Shown here in pieces: positions 1 through 11,803 of a DNA stretch of 64,000 nucleotides. The notes beneath the pieces were generated by a model. The model had not been told where the DNA came from. It ran no database searches and was given only the letters and a program-made list of their open reading frames with translations. The stretch is from contig MU270015.1 of NCBI GenBank assembly GCA_021432635.1, forward strand, positions 1,101,762 through 1,165,761. The letters are read 5' to 3'. Made by a program: the position numbers and the translations under genes. How positions within the stretch are numbered: position 1 is the first letter of the stretch; the number at the start of each line of letters is the position of its first letter. The stretch comes from Thozetella sp. PMI_491 (lineage: Eukaryota; Ascomycota; Sordariomycetes; Chaetosphaeriales; Chaetosphaeriaceae).

Positions 1-1077
1 CTTGAATTTGAGACCAGTCCCTTAGTTCTAACTGCATGTATCAGTTTATATTTTGGCTTTCATAAGCACGCGCAACCCAAATTAACTATCACTTTTCCAT
101 GGGAAGCTTAGCTATGAATCAGTATGACCTGCCAACGCAGGTATTGTTGGCACGAACGCCGTTCGTTAAGCTGCTATGCTCCATATTTTCCACAATTACT
201 ATTATCCGCTGGTACGGCCCAGCAAGCTACCATGTCCTAACTTAATTATCTACCTAATTAGCGATTTATGCTCTATGTTTGTACCCTTCAACCTTAGTAG
301 TTGGTAGACTCCAACTTCGCAGGTTAGCAGGCTTTACTAGGGGCCATCAGAGCCCACTAAACGGGAGTGTGTCCCGCTAGTGGGATTCGTGAAGCAATAT
401 TACAGTAAATTTGCTGTCAAGATAGTCTTCGGGGCAGAGGCCGTTTCAAAGGGTTCAAAAAGGCGGCCGGCCGCTTTATATCTTGATCTGTGATGACCTC
501 CGCGTCGTCCACAATTGAACATCGAGTTGGCCCAAATTTTCTGCTCCTGTTCCTGGCTGGAACCGTAATCTCGGGACCCGATGCAAAATAATCCACCCAA
601 ACGAGTCAGTCGAGTCGGCCAGAGACCGTGGGTGGCAGCCTGGGGTTACGACTCATGACCCCAAGTGAAGTGGACACCACCCAATGCCGATCGGGATTCT
701 GGAGCACACCCGAGCCGATCGGCTTCCCGCTCCACCTGGTTCTCAAAGGCGAGTAACGGCTGTCGTCCTATCCACAGGACCCCGAGGAGAGGGCCATGAG
801 ACCACGGAACATTCCATTACGGGGAAGTGGCGGGGAATATTTCGTCCTCCGCAAAGCATAACCCGGACACCTCCGCGTCTTTGTGGGGCCCCTTGCCGCA
901 AAGCCTCCCACATAAACACCAGGCCCTTCCCCGTGATTTTCTCACCATCTACTACGAACTCAATTCCGGACTGTGGACTGCAAGAAGAGAAACTGCTGCC
1001 GTGAGATTGAGATCGGCCAACCTCCGTCAGCGACTTCTCGGATTAGCCACGGCAAAATCATTCTCAAAGTCGCAAAG
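1..1077. other. Non-coding left edge of the window
   Basis: No convincing gene is visible. The first 400 bases are relatively AT-rich; the remainder is ordinary intergenic DNA that should contain the promoter of the downstream permease, whose start codon is at 1078. Short open frames here have no recognisable motif and are overlapped by frames in other phases. Confidence 0.5.
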
Positions 1078-3111
1078 ATGTCCGCCGCTCCGGAGGCTAT
1101 CGCCCCGAAGCATGACGACGACTTCGTCAAGGCTGCTCCCGAGCACCACGAGGATGAGGACCAGAAAATTGGCCGGGAGGTCGTGGCCTTGCCCCCCAGC
1201 ATCGCCGGCATGAGCGAAGCGGAGATTAAGACGCTCAGGCGGAAGATGGTTCGTAAGATGGACATCGTGATTTTGTGAGTAACGAAGCCACGTCTCAGGT
1301 GTCAACGAGCAAGGTCGACTAACCGGAAACCTGCTAGGCCAATCATTGGCATTCTCTATGTCTTCAACTGTACGCATACAGACCCCTGCCAAGATTTTCG
1401 GGTGCCGAGCCTAACCCGCCTTAGACGTTGACAAGTCCGCCTTGGCTGCCGCTAAGGTGTACGGCATCATGGAAGATCTTAACATGACTACTAACGATTT
1501 CGCGACGGCCATCTCAATCCTGTTTGGTACGAGCCCTCGAGAAAATAGACCATGTGCTGGCGCTTACCCACTCGCAGTTGGCTATCTCCCATTCCAGATC
1601 CCGTCGAACCTCATCATGACTATAATTCCTCGCCCGGGCCTTTGTGAGTGATTCCTGCCTCCTCACCCTGCGCCTCGGTCACTAATATATTCTACCAGAT
1701 CTCTGCCTTGCTGCGGTTGTATGGGGTGTCGTCAGCGCCCTGACCGCTGTTGTGCAGTCGCACCAGGGGCTCTTTGCCCAGCGTGTGTTTCTAGGTGTCA
1801 CTGAAGCAGTCTTCTTCCCCGGTGTCATCTACTACCTTAGTGCCTGGTACACCAAGGCCGAGCTTGGAAAGCGTCTTGCCGCTCTCTTCATGTTCCAGAT
1901 GCTGGGCAGTGCTTTCGGAGGCTTCATTGCCGCTGCCTGCCTAACGCTGGATGGGCGTTACGGCATTGCTGGCTGGCGCTGGCTCTTCATTGTGTGAGCA
2001 CCGTCTCGGCCCGCCATATTTTGGCGAAGCTTATTCTGACGTGTTGATAGGGAGGGTGCTTGCACTGTTGGTTGTGGTCTCCTCTTCTCCATCGTGATGC
2101 CAGAGTATCCTCACAACGCTCGTCTTCTTTCTCAAGTGGAACGCGACTACGCTGTCTGGCGCATCGAGGTCGAGGCTGGTGCCGGCGAGGCTCACGAGCA
2201 GACATCCACTCTCACCGGCTTCAAGCTGGCTCTGACTGACCCCAAGGTCTGGGCGCTAGTCTTCTGCATGTTCATGATTCAAGCCATGGGAAGCACCGTG
2301 AACTTCTTCCCGTAAGTTGTGCATGACGAACTAGTTCGGGGCTAGGGACGGGTGAACTAACTTTCACTAATAGTTCCATTGTACAAACTCTTGGCTATTC
2401 GAACATGATCACCTTGCTTCTCACTGCTCCTCCTTACGTCCTGGCCGCCATCTGGTTTTGGGTTTTCTCGAGCATTAGCGACGTAAGTGCGCTCGCCTGG
2501 GACCACTGATATTGACTAACATTATTTACAGCGCAAAAACATCATTTACCCGTTCATCATCATTGGGCTGGGCATTGCTGTTATCGCATATGTCATCTCG
2601 CTTGCGACGCTGAACACCGGGGCTCGTTATTTCGCCATGATGCTGATTCCGGCCACAGTTGGTAAGATACTAGCTTTGTTCGGACGTGCACCGGAGAGGA
2701 ACTAACTAGGAATACAGCCGGACCACAGATCTTGGTCTACAAGACTCTCAACCTCCACATGGCTCGTCCGTTCCCGAAGCGTGCCGCAGGTGTAGCGATG
2801 ATCAACTCGCTCGGTGGCCTCTCCAACATCTGGGCGAGCTACCTTTATGTCGACCCGCCGCATTACTACGTGGCATTTGGAACCTGTAAGACTGGCGCTT
2901 GACATGAATCGCGCGGAAAGCTTCAGCTGCTAATGTCTAACTAGGCCTTGGCTGTGTGGCCCTCTTCTTCACGACCATCACTATCTATCGTTGGCATGTG
3001 CGGAAGCTGAACAGGCTCCTGGATGGGACTCCCGAGGAGGTGGCCATTGCTATGAAGAGCGGTGTTACACAGACACAGGTGGACCTTGGATGGAGGTACA
3101 TCGGCTACTAA
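1078..3111 (+). CDS. MFS permease, anion:cation symporter (Dal5/allantoate-permease-like) family
   Basis: A multi-exon major facilitator of about 505 residues, expected in the plasma membrane and probably importing an organic anion or vitamin-like solute by proton symport; the substrate cannot be read from sequence. The start at 1078 is followed by a charged, Glu/Asp-rich cytosolic N-terminus and then the TM1 segment beginning DIVILPIIGILYVFNYVDKS, joined over two introns (1275 on, and the one ending just before ACGTTGACAAG). Family marks are VDKSALAAAKVYG after TM1, GVTEAVFFPGVIYYLSAWY in TM4-5, WRWLFIVEG before TM6 and the long central loop after PEYPHNARLLS. At least seven introns, all keeping frame. 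The last exon ends with LGWRYIGY and stop at 3109-3111. It converges on the GMC oxidoreductase across 2.1 kb. Subfamily is confident, substrate is not. Confidence 0.9.
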
Positions 3112-5255
3112 CATCCGAAGACAGTGTAAGTCGGGTAATAGGAAGCTATATCGAAGCCCTGCTTGCTCGGACAAGGACGAGGCTTGTGTCCTTTCAATCT
3201 GCGACAAGAAGACGTAATGTCAAAACTGTGATCATCTGCTACAAAACTACTTTGTAAAGTGTCGAGTGCGTGTTGGATACTACTCATTCTAGTACCAATA
3301 GTCTCAGACGAGGGAGAGAGCCTCGCCACGACAAATAAAATCCCTCTAGTACATACCAGTATCCCATCACCCCGGAATCAATGCCATTTTTTTTTTCCTT
3401 CCGAGGTTCTTAAGAATGCATCCCGCTGCCGTTTATATGACTGACGGCATAGAAATGACCGCTACTCATTGTTTAATCCAAGCGAAGAAAGCGATAGGGG
3501 TAGGGTTCATTTAGTAAGTTGTTAAGCCTCCTAAAGGTAGGCTGGGCTTGCGTTAATTCGTACAACAAGTCGTGCGGTATCTCCGCAACGCACCACAGCG
3601 TAAAGTCGGGCGTCACGCTATCAACCTTCGTCGCAGCTTCACTGGGTGGATCTGCTCGCCGACCCGTTGCACCATACACATCGACATTCTATATTAACCG
3701 AGGCCGCCCGATATCCCGATGATGGAATTTTCATCGGTCTCATCTTATCTGCCCAGTAATAAAGAGCATTGCGCGTGTCGAGGGCGGAGCAGCTAACGCG
3801 ACGCTGTATCGGCTATCGGGCACTTGCCTCGGAAGCTGAGTCGTGCATTCAAGTCATGAGTCGCGTACCCTCTGTTCCCCGTCATTTCCCCAGACGGAGA
3901 TACTGTGTAGGATTTGGTTCTCCCAATCTGGAGCTTTTATGCATGTCTCTCGGCTCACATGACTGGGGAATTGCATGAAATCGTCGAAATACGCATTTCC
4001 TGGCAAAGATATCCTGGATCACGAGCTGCGCTGAACAAGGTGTGCCGTGTGCCTCTTCGAGACGCCCAGTCTCCTTGCCAGACTACTAGTGCCGATTAGC
4101 ACGTGGCTCTAAGAACATCCAAGACGCCAAAACGACCCAAGCCTTGCGGGCCGGCGACCAGTTCAAACGGTTCATAGGGCCTAGTCCAAATTCTAAGACC
4201 AAAGTATGACGTCAACTCGACGAAATCCCCTTCGAGATACAACGCGATACTTGAGGCGCGGCCCTGTGTAGTAAAGTGATTCGTTATCACTCTTCCTGGC
4301 CGTTGAGGCTAAAGTAAGGATGATGCAATGTGGTGCACTGAATAGCAAGCTGAATATGAATTAACCGTGGGGAAGCAGCACAGATCCTCTATTCGGGGAT
4401 CGCAGAGGCAGAGAGGAAGAAATACATCTCGGTTTTCGCAGAGTTAGTTCACTTGATCCTGCCCCAGAGGACTGGTGCCCCCACGGGTTCCCCACTCGGT
4501 TGTAGCCAAAGTCTCTCGAAATGCTGAGACTCGCGACCAAGCTCCCCTCCCGTCCCACTGGCCTCAATAGTCTCAGTGCATCCGTACCTTGGTAGACGGA
4601 CCTAGCCTGATATTGCATGCTGTCCCCCACCCCCGCGGTAGGAATTGTCTCTGGGGCGCTCCCGATTGTCTGGATGGTGGCTCCATCCTCGCGACTGAGC
4701 CGATCGGATGCACTAAGGCAGCGGTAGATGTTATATTCTCCACCGCTAAACGATCACTTCACCCTCGATAGAGCATCCAGGTGCTGACGGTAGTGACTAG
4801 AAGCCGACCGCCTCTGACGCCCCGTATGACCAACTCGGGTCATTGAATGACTGGAGAGAGCATCTTGGGTTTGCAAGTGGATACGAGGGAGCGTGGTTGG
4901 AGATACTCCTGGATCCCGACCGCATGCACCGGAGCTTCGGCCTCCGAGCTCCGGCTTCCGAGTATCTGCATCGACAATGAGCGCTATTCCTCCGCAAGGT
5001 AGACTTAGCTGAGCTCATATAGATCCTGAACCTAGCTTCTTCCTGTTTCCCACTTGTCAAGGGTTCTTTAAAGCATACACTCGCTATGCGGGAGGTCTGA
5101 CGACTCAGAGAGGCAAAAAAAAAAAAAAAAATAAGCGTATCCGAGCAATCGGGAATATCAGGGAGGCGATTTCTTGGACAAGCAACATACAAAAGCATAT
5201 TATTACTAGTTTCTTTTTACAATATCTCAGCATCTAAACCAGCAGCTCCCAGTCA
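3112..5255. other. Intergenic region between convergent genes
   Basis: About 2.1 kb with no supportable gene. It should hold the 3' ends of both flanking transcripts. It contains a T-rich tract near 3389 and a 17-nt A run at 5115-5131. The small frames are short, overlap in several phases and show no domain. Confidence 0.55.
5115..5131. repeat. Homopolymer A17
   Basis: An uninterrupted run of 17 A, 125 bases beyond the stop codon of the minus-strand GMC gene. Seen directly. Confidence 0.9.
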
Positions 5256-7409
5256 TCACAAGCCTAATATGGCATCGGCCGCCTTCTCCGAGATCATGTA
5301 TACGGGTACAGCGATATAGAAGCCCGGGATCTTGGGAAACACCGAGGCATCGACGACACGAAGCCCGTTGACCCCCCTCACCTTGAAGTCCGACGTTACC
5401 ACAGCCGCAGGGTCGTTGCTGGCGCCCATAGGGCACGTACAACTGGCGTGGTGGCCCCACGCTTCGTTTCGGACAAAATCCTTTAGCTTGTCGCCCGTGA
5501 CACCGGTTCCCGGCCAAACTTCCTTGAAGCTCCCATCGAGGGGAATCAGATTGCTAAACATCTTGCGCGAAAACTCCATGCCGTCGACAACGGCCTGAAC
5601 GTCTTTGTCGCCGCCAGCGCCTGCGAACGAGTTGAAGGTGATAGCTGGCATGTCACGCGGGTCGGCGGACGCGAGCTTGACGGTGCCAGCATTATTCCTC
5701 GAGTGGGCCTTCAGCGTGATCCACGACCAGTGTTTGCCGTCTAGCGTTCCATTAACCGAGTAGCCAGGGTAGTAGCCAGGGAAGTAAACAGGGCCACCTG
5801 CGACGAATAGGTCTGGATCGCCCTCCGCGACCGTCGACTTCTTCACGACGCCGATTGCGATGCCGTTGCTCGCGTAGATTCCGCGGTTGGAGTTGGAGTT
5901 ACCCGATTTCCACTTGGCGAGACAAGGATCGTCAGCAGTCCTACCAAACGTGCAGCCCTGAGTGATGCCAAAGTCCTTGTCTGTAACCCCGATGACGGTC
6001 GTCTCGTACCGATCCTGGAGGTTGGTCCCTACGCCGGGAAGGTCCGCGACGACGGGGATATTGAACGAGTTTAGCTCAGCTGCGGGGCCTACGCCGCTAA
6101 GCTTGAGCAGCTGCGGGGTGTTGAAGGCACCGGCGGCCAGAATCACCTCGGAAGTCGCGTTGACACTGCCGGTAACACCGCTGCTCCCCTGAGAGCTAGC
6201 ACGCGGGTCGGCGCGATAGAGGCTGCTGCCGGTAATAAAGTCAACTCCTGTCGCTCGTGGGACAGACCCGGTCGTATCGAAGCGGACCTTGGTGACCAAA
6301 GTGTTGAGCTGAATGTCCAGGTAGTACTTGCGAGAGCCGTCGGCATTCACGGCGTTAGCAGTCGCCATGACGAAGTCGCGAGGCGAGGCGCGTACGCCAT
6401 CCTTGACAGTGATGGGCACCTGAAACAGACCCTCGGTGGCGTCACGGCCCGGGAAGTCGGCGTTGATGTCGAGCGTCAACACCTCGACCAGGCCAGTGAT
6501 GGTCGATAGAATTACATCAATGAGGCTCTTGCCCATTGCGGTAGCCGCTGAGATGATGATGGAGAGCAGCTTGGCATCCGTCAAGGCGAACGTGAGATCC
6601 GTCACACTTGTCGTCAACCAGCCGCTGAATCCGTGGCCAACGATCCCGTTGGGAAGATACTTTGTGTTTTCGAGCCTCTGGAAGTACTTCCTCATGTTGC
6701 TCGCCGCCCAGGAGGAGTCGCCCGTCACGCTTCGGATGTATTCCCAGTCGCTCGCATGGGGGTATACCGTGATCAGGGCATTGTGGGCAGCACATCCACC
6801 GAGCGTCCCCGCCCGAGGATACAGGATGCCCAGCGGTGTCGCGCCGGCCGGCGCGTTCTTGCCGACATAAAGTTCCCCAGACGGGAGCCGGTATGTCATC
6901 TTCGAGTCACGGGCCTGCGCCGTCGAGTCGTTATAGTGTTGGACGTAGTAGTCCCAACGAAGCTGCGGATGCTCGGTGGAGGCGAGGTGCAGGGCGGGCA
7001 CCTGATACTCGGTGACATTCCCAGGGTCACCGCCTGCTTCGAGAAGCAGTACTTTCTTACCAGCGATGGCCAACCTGGCGGCTAGTGGGCCGCCGCCCGG
7101 CCCAGAGCCTACGACGACATAGTCGTAAGACCCTGCTGTGGCCGCCCTTGGTGCTTGACGCCCGGAGGATGCCTCCGGCCTAGCGTATTGTCAGCCACTG
7201 AAAGCTTAGGTAGAGCTATGCGGGCCGTGGGGTGCAGTGTGCAGTGCGGTTGGAAACGGAGTCGGGCGAGGTTGGGCGAAGATGCGAGGGCGAACCGAGA
7301 GGAAAAGGAACCAGTGTAGGACTTTCCGGATCGGGCGAACTTACCGCGCGCCTGCCCCTGTGAGAAGCGCCTGGAAAGCGAGGCAGCCGAGTACTTGGGT
7401 CACCCGCAT
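5256..7409 (-). CDS. Secreted GMC-family FAD oxidoreductase
   Basis: A two-exon gene, complement(join(5256..7179,7345..7409)), encoding 662 residues. The first exon supplies a signal peptide (MRVTQVLGCLAFQALLTGAG) and splices in frame over a 165-nt intron. The FAD-binding fold begins with GSGPGGG at residues 47-53 and LLLEAGG follows. The C-terminal GMC block has WGHHASCTCPMG (catalytic-type His near 598-599), then the VDASVFPKIPG segment. Family members oxidise alcohols, sugars or aryl alcohols outside the cell, passing electrons to oxygen or quinones. Oddity: the second catalytic position, usually Asn or His after the P-S-G motif, lies in PGFYIAVPVYM, so the common Asn is absent. Several fungal GMC subgroups share this kind of change. 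Substrate is unknown. Confidence 0.92.
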
Positions 7410-9828
7410 CTTGATGGTCTAGACGTAGCCATCTCTCCTCGCATAGCTCGGAGGGGCTTCTCAAGTCTGATATACGTTGGCCATCCCGGAGCCCTCCTGA
7501 ACGGGCAGGCACCTGCAATTTGGCTTGCATTGATGATAATATTACGCTGCAACGCTGGGCAGAGCAAAAGTGTGTTTACCGAGGCTGCGATCCTTCTCCA
7601 TGTTTTCGGGCAAATTCGCCCAGGACATTCCCAGTTGGGCAGGAACAAGTCTAAGCCCCTGGCGCGCTCCGTTAATCGAGCGGTAGAGTTAAACGGTACC
7701 AGATATGCTTTATGGCTGTTGAATTGCATGTGTCAGTTGTCACCTACCGTATTGGGTACCATCTGCTCCGACGCCAATTGAAGGCCAAGTTTAAGACGCG
7801 GCGGGGGTCAAAGCTCAGGACACGATCAATCGGACTGAGGGTAGTTAGAGTAGGCCGTTTTGGGAGTACTAGATGCCATTTAACGGCCAGACGTCATTCT
7901 AGAGCATGCCTACACCTCTATGGACGCCCGATCTCCTCATCAAGTCTCTAACCATCGGCGGCATTCCCAGCCCTCAGCGGAGGGGCTTTCCATCGTACAA
8001 CAAAAAATCCTAGGTCACGCCGGAACGGTGGCGAACGTTACAGTAGTTACGGAGACCTCGTGAGGTCTATATCTACCGGCGCCAAACCGCCTCCCTGCAG
8101 GAATTTTTTTGCTGTGACTAGGGTACATAGGAACAGCCGCACTGTAATTTCCGGATGTGGCAGCATACAGCTCAACACTCGAGCGGCGGTCGAAAGCCTA
8201 GGGCACCTGTTTTCTCTTGGCTAAATCATGCCCGCATATGTCATCTGAAGAAAATTTTCGTCCGCTGCAGGCGACTAACTTTCCTTTTTCTCTCTTCCTC
8301 TCTCTAACGCGTCGAAGTGGGTGGATTCGCTCCTACCCCACGCGGCCATAGCGCCCAATAAACGTGGTTGGCCGAGACTACGTGCAGCGATAGTCGAGCA
8401 TCCAAACGGTATCCGTCTGCAGGGGGTGTCTTGGCAAGACAGCACTGCTCTCTCACTATGGCTTACTCAGTGTTTGTCAAGGCGCTCGAGAAGCGGAATT
8501 TGTGGCGTCTTACCTGGAACATAACGTCGCTTAGGTATAATACACATGTCAAAAAATGCCATGAAAGAACCACGTGGCCAAGACCTCGTATCTTCGCTTA
8601 TGCGCGGTAGCTGCCGAACCAGGTCTTTCCACCGAACGCCTGACTCGCACATAGCCAGGCTACCTTTCCCGGTTATGGACTTGGTCTGCCCCTGAGCTGC
8701 CAGGGCGGTTGGCTCCAAGCGGTCGCTGCCGAACCCCCTCACACCACCAGATGAAATTGAGGGGCGCGGGGGGCTGACGGTACAGCGTAGTCGTGAGCTC
8801 GCTCGATAACCGAGGCATCTGAGATCCAGTTCATGGTCCAGGGGTCCGGGGAAGTCGCCGGCAACTACACTACCCCGGAAGTGTAAACTTGACGGTCTTT
8901 CGAGATATATCTTCCCATTGTGAGACCATTTGCCATTCAGCCAGTCCTAATCAATCACGGCTGGGTCAGTCTTATACTGCTCCCACTCGGGTCTAGATAT
9001 ATGCAGCAGTAGCCATATGCAGTTTCTCCGCCCTTGGCCTGTATGGTATTCGACGAGGGTTAGTTCCAAGTCTGGGGCCGCGTCCGCGTTCATGTACTTG
9101 TACTTTTTCAATCCCCCTATTACGGCACCCCGGCCACTGCCCGATTCGCGTCCTCGTGGGGATCTTCTCCACGCACCCAGGGTATCAGCAACTCCACCGG
9201 GCTGAAGTGGACCTCATGGGCCGCCCATGCGGTTGGGGAAGCCCACAAGTCAGCGCGAGCTGAGAGCTAGATCAGGTTGCGTCTTTCCCCTCTCTCCGTG
9301 CCCCCGCCCCTCTTCTTGTCTGGACCGCGGCATCCCAGCAAGAGGTCTGCGTCTGCTTCAGATCGTTCCGCGTATCTCTCTTCCTGGTTGGACCACCCCA
9401 TGCTCGAACATGAATGGTCGCCCCCCTTGCCTATCAACCTGTCAACCGCTCGAGTCGCAGTCGGCTCCAGGTGCCTCGGGCTAGAACCAGATGGGTGGTG
9501 CATGTCACCACATCGGTGTAACGCCAAGGGGCGGCCTGAGCGGTGTCAGACTAATTAGCGCTAGAGCGTGTTAGCTGCCGGTTCCTGCTTGCCTAATGAT
9601 GACGGGCAAGGTACCCGGGGCGTTGAAGAACCCTTCACGGGAGCTGAGACCGCACCCGCGCGCGTTCGGAGGGGTTTCCCAGCCTAGTTATATCCGACAT
9701 TCGACACTTCAAGTCCAGCAATGCATGCATTTAATACCTAGAAGCACCTAGGTGGACTCACTTCTAGCCAACCCGTGGTGCGAGCAGAACTTTGCTCTCC
9801 ACAAACCTTCGGAGAACTGCCTCTAAAG
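7410..9828. other. Intergenic region upstream of the GMC gene and the CFEM receptor
   Basis: About 2.4 kb between two divergently transcribed genes, so it should contain both promoters. I see no gene: open frames are short, GC-driven and mutually overlapping, without signal peptide, repeat or domain. Confidence 0.5.
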
Positions 9829-11803
9829 ATGCTGCGGCCAAGGGCAGTGGTGTCACTTCTGTTCGCGGTTGCGGCCCTGGGCAATGGGGCACAAGCAGAC
9901 TCCTCCGGCAACTTGACGATCGAGTCAATGTTGCAAGAAATCCCCCCATGCGCGGTATGCATTCCTGCCAGTGAACTGCCCCTCCGGGGCTTTCACTCAC
10001 CCTCCGAGTGAGCCCGATCCGTTGCGATTGCCTCGAGCTAACCGCTGCCATGAGGGCATGCAGCTTCCATGTGTACTAGATGGTATTCAGGCAGCCAAAT
10101 GTCCCATCACCGACGTCACCTTGTTGGCGGACTGCATGTGCACGAACGTCACTATGCAGTCTGATATGTCGACTTGTGTTCAAACATCCTGCCATTTCGA
10201 CGACCAAGTGCGTACGTATGCCGAACTCCCGCTCGTAGTCGTCGCCCGATCCTAGTCACCTCCCGGCCGAGAGAGAACGAACGCTTGCTTACATAGCATC
10301 AAGTTGCTGTCAACGTTCAGACGCGTCTCTGCGCTCCTTACCCAAAGGATTCGAGAGTATCAGAGATCAAGAATACTGCCATCGCGACAATTGCCATCGT
10401 TTTACCCATCGCTACAGCCCGGTGTGCCGTTAGGTTTCAAATAGGGAGAACTCTTTGGCTGGACGATTGGATGACCATTGTAGCCACGGTAAGATACCCC
10501 CTCTGTAGCTAGCGCGCGAATTGCGATCTTGTGACTATGCTAATCCTGTGCATCAATAATAGTTATTCCTTCTTGCGGTTGGCGGCACACAGCTGGCGGG
10601 TTCGCTCCTAGGGTTTGGTCTGCACTACTGGACTGTCGATGTCAACAATGCGACTCGTTTGTTGCAGGTACGGTATCGCGCTCGCCCATCAGCAACCCTT
10701 GAGGTGTGTTAACCTGTCGTAGTTATTCTACTCGGCGCAAATATTTTACATTGCAGTTCAAGTCTTCGCGAAAGTCGCCATCCTGGTCCTGTATGGACGT
10801 GTCTTCAACCGAACACGATGGTTTAAATTGGCCATAAGAGCCGGTATCATTTTCATGTTCGGCCATGGAGCAATTTTCATTATGGTTATTATTTTCCAGT
10901 GTACACCTGTTGCCGCCGTTTGGGACAGGTCGTTGGCCGGGAAGTGCCTGAACGTCAACGCGGTTGGCTATGTCGGCGCTGTCCTCGCCGTGGTGGAAGA
11001 CATTGTGCTTATCGTCCTCCCGATGCCTGAGCTCTGGAAACTTCAGCTGGAAGGACGGAAGCGCGTCAGCATAGCGATCATGTTCGGGGCTGCCTCCTTG
11101 TAAGTTGGAGTGAAGTGTGCCACTCCGCTACTACGACACCACTGACAGTCTCTTAGCGCCACCGTCGCCAGCATGATAAGGCTCAAATACATCGTGCAGT
11201 TTAGCAAGACCTATGACACCACTTGTGAGCTTTCCATTCTTTTTTTTTTTTTTTCTCGCGGCGACTAAAATTCCGTCTGCCCTACACCTTCTGCAGGACT
11301 CAAGTCTGACTATTTGGCTAGGGGACAATGTAGATATTGTGGTCTGGTCCATGATCGAGCTATTATGCGCCGTTGTCTGCGGTAGTTTACCGCCGCTCCG
11401 TCCATGGTTTGGTCCGCTTTTCCCAAGCATCAGTATTACTTGGAAAAAGAGGAGCGGCCAACCTGGCTCAAGATCCAATCCTTCTCGCACTCGTGCATCA
11501 AACCTGCCAAGCTCTCTCGATTACCATGACCACAAGCACAACCCGTCTTATGATTTATCCGTATTGGGTTCAGGTAAGGACCGTGGAAATTGGGATTCAA
11601 AAGGGCCTTACCCGGACCCTCGGATACCGGAGCCGGCTGCCCTGAACGCAATAGCGCCGAATGGGCATAGGCCAAGGACACCGAATTATTTTGCACATAG
11701 AAGAGCGGATTCATTGTCTAGCTCAAGCGAAAACCATCTCATAATGGATCATTCGCAGGGCAAAGAAGGTCAGGGTGCCGCATCTCCGGAAAACACGAAA
11801 TAA
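9829..11803 (+). CDS. CFEM-domain Pth11-like seven-transmembrane receptor
   Basis: Seven exons: join(9829..9954,10064..10207,10297..10488,10563..10667,10723..11099,11157..11224,11322..11803), giving about 497 residues. A signal peptide (MLRPRAVVSLLFAVAALGNG) is followed by a CFEM domain with cysteines at 41, 45, 55, 66, 68, 80 and 85. The CFEM motif IPPCALPCVLDGI becomes visible only after the first intron is removed. Then come the rhodopsin-like transmembrane helices with LWLDDWMT, the glycine-rich VGGTQLAGSLLGFGLHYW, and TTWDNVDIVVWSMIE, which is recreated at the last splice. The tail is a hydrophilic cytosolic segment. Family members sense surfaces or hydrophobic cues and signal through G proteins. 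The start of exon 3 could instead be 24 nt further on; I preferred the version that keeps normal spacing after the CFEM domain. Confidence 0.88.
11240..11254. repeat. Homopolymer T15 inside an intron
   Basis: A run of 15 T inside the last intron of the CFEM receptor gene, upstream of its CTGAC branch-like site. Seen directly. Confidence 0.85.
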
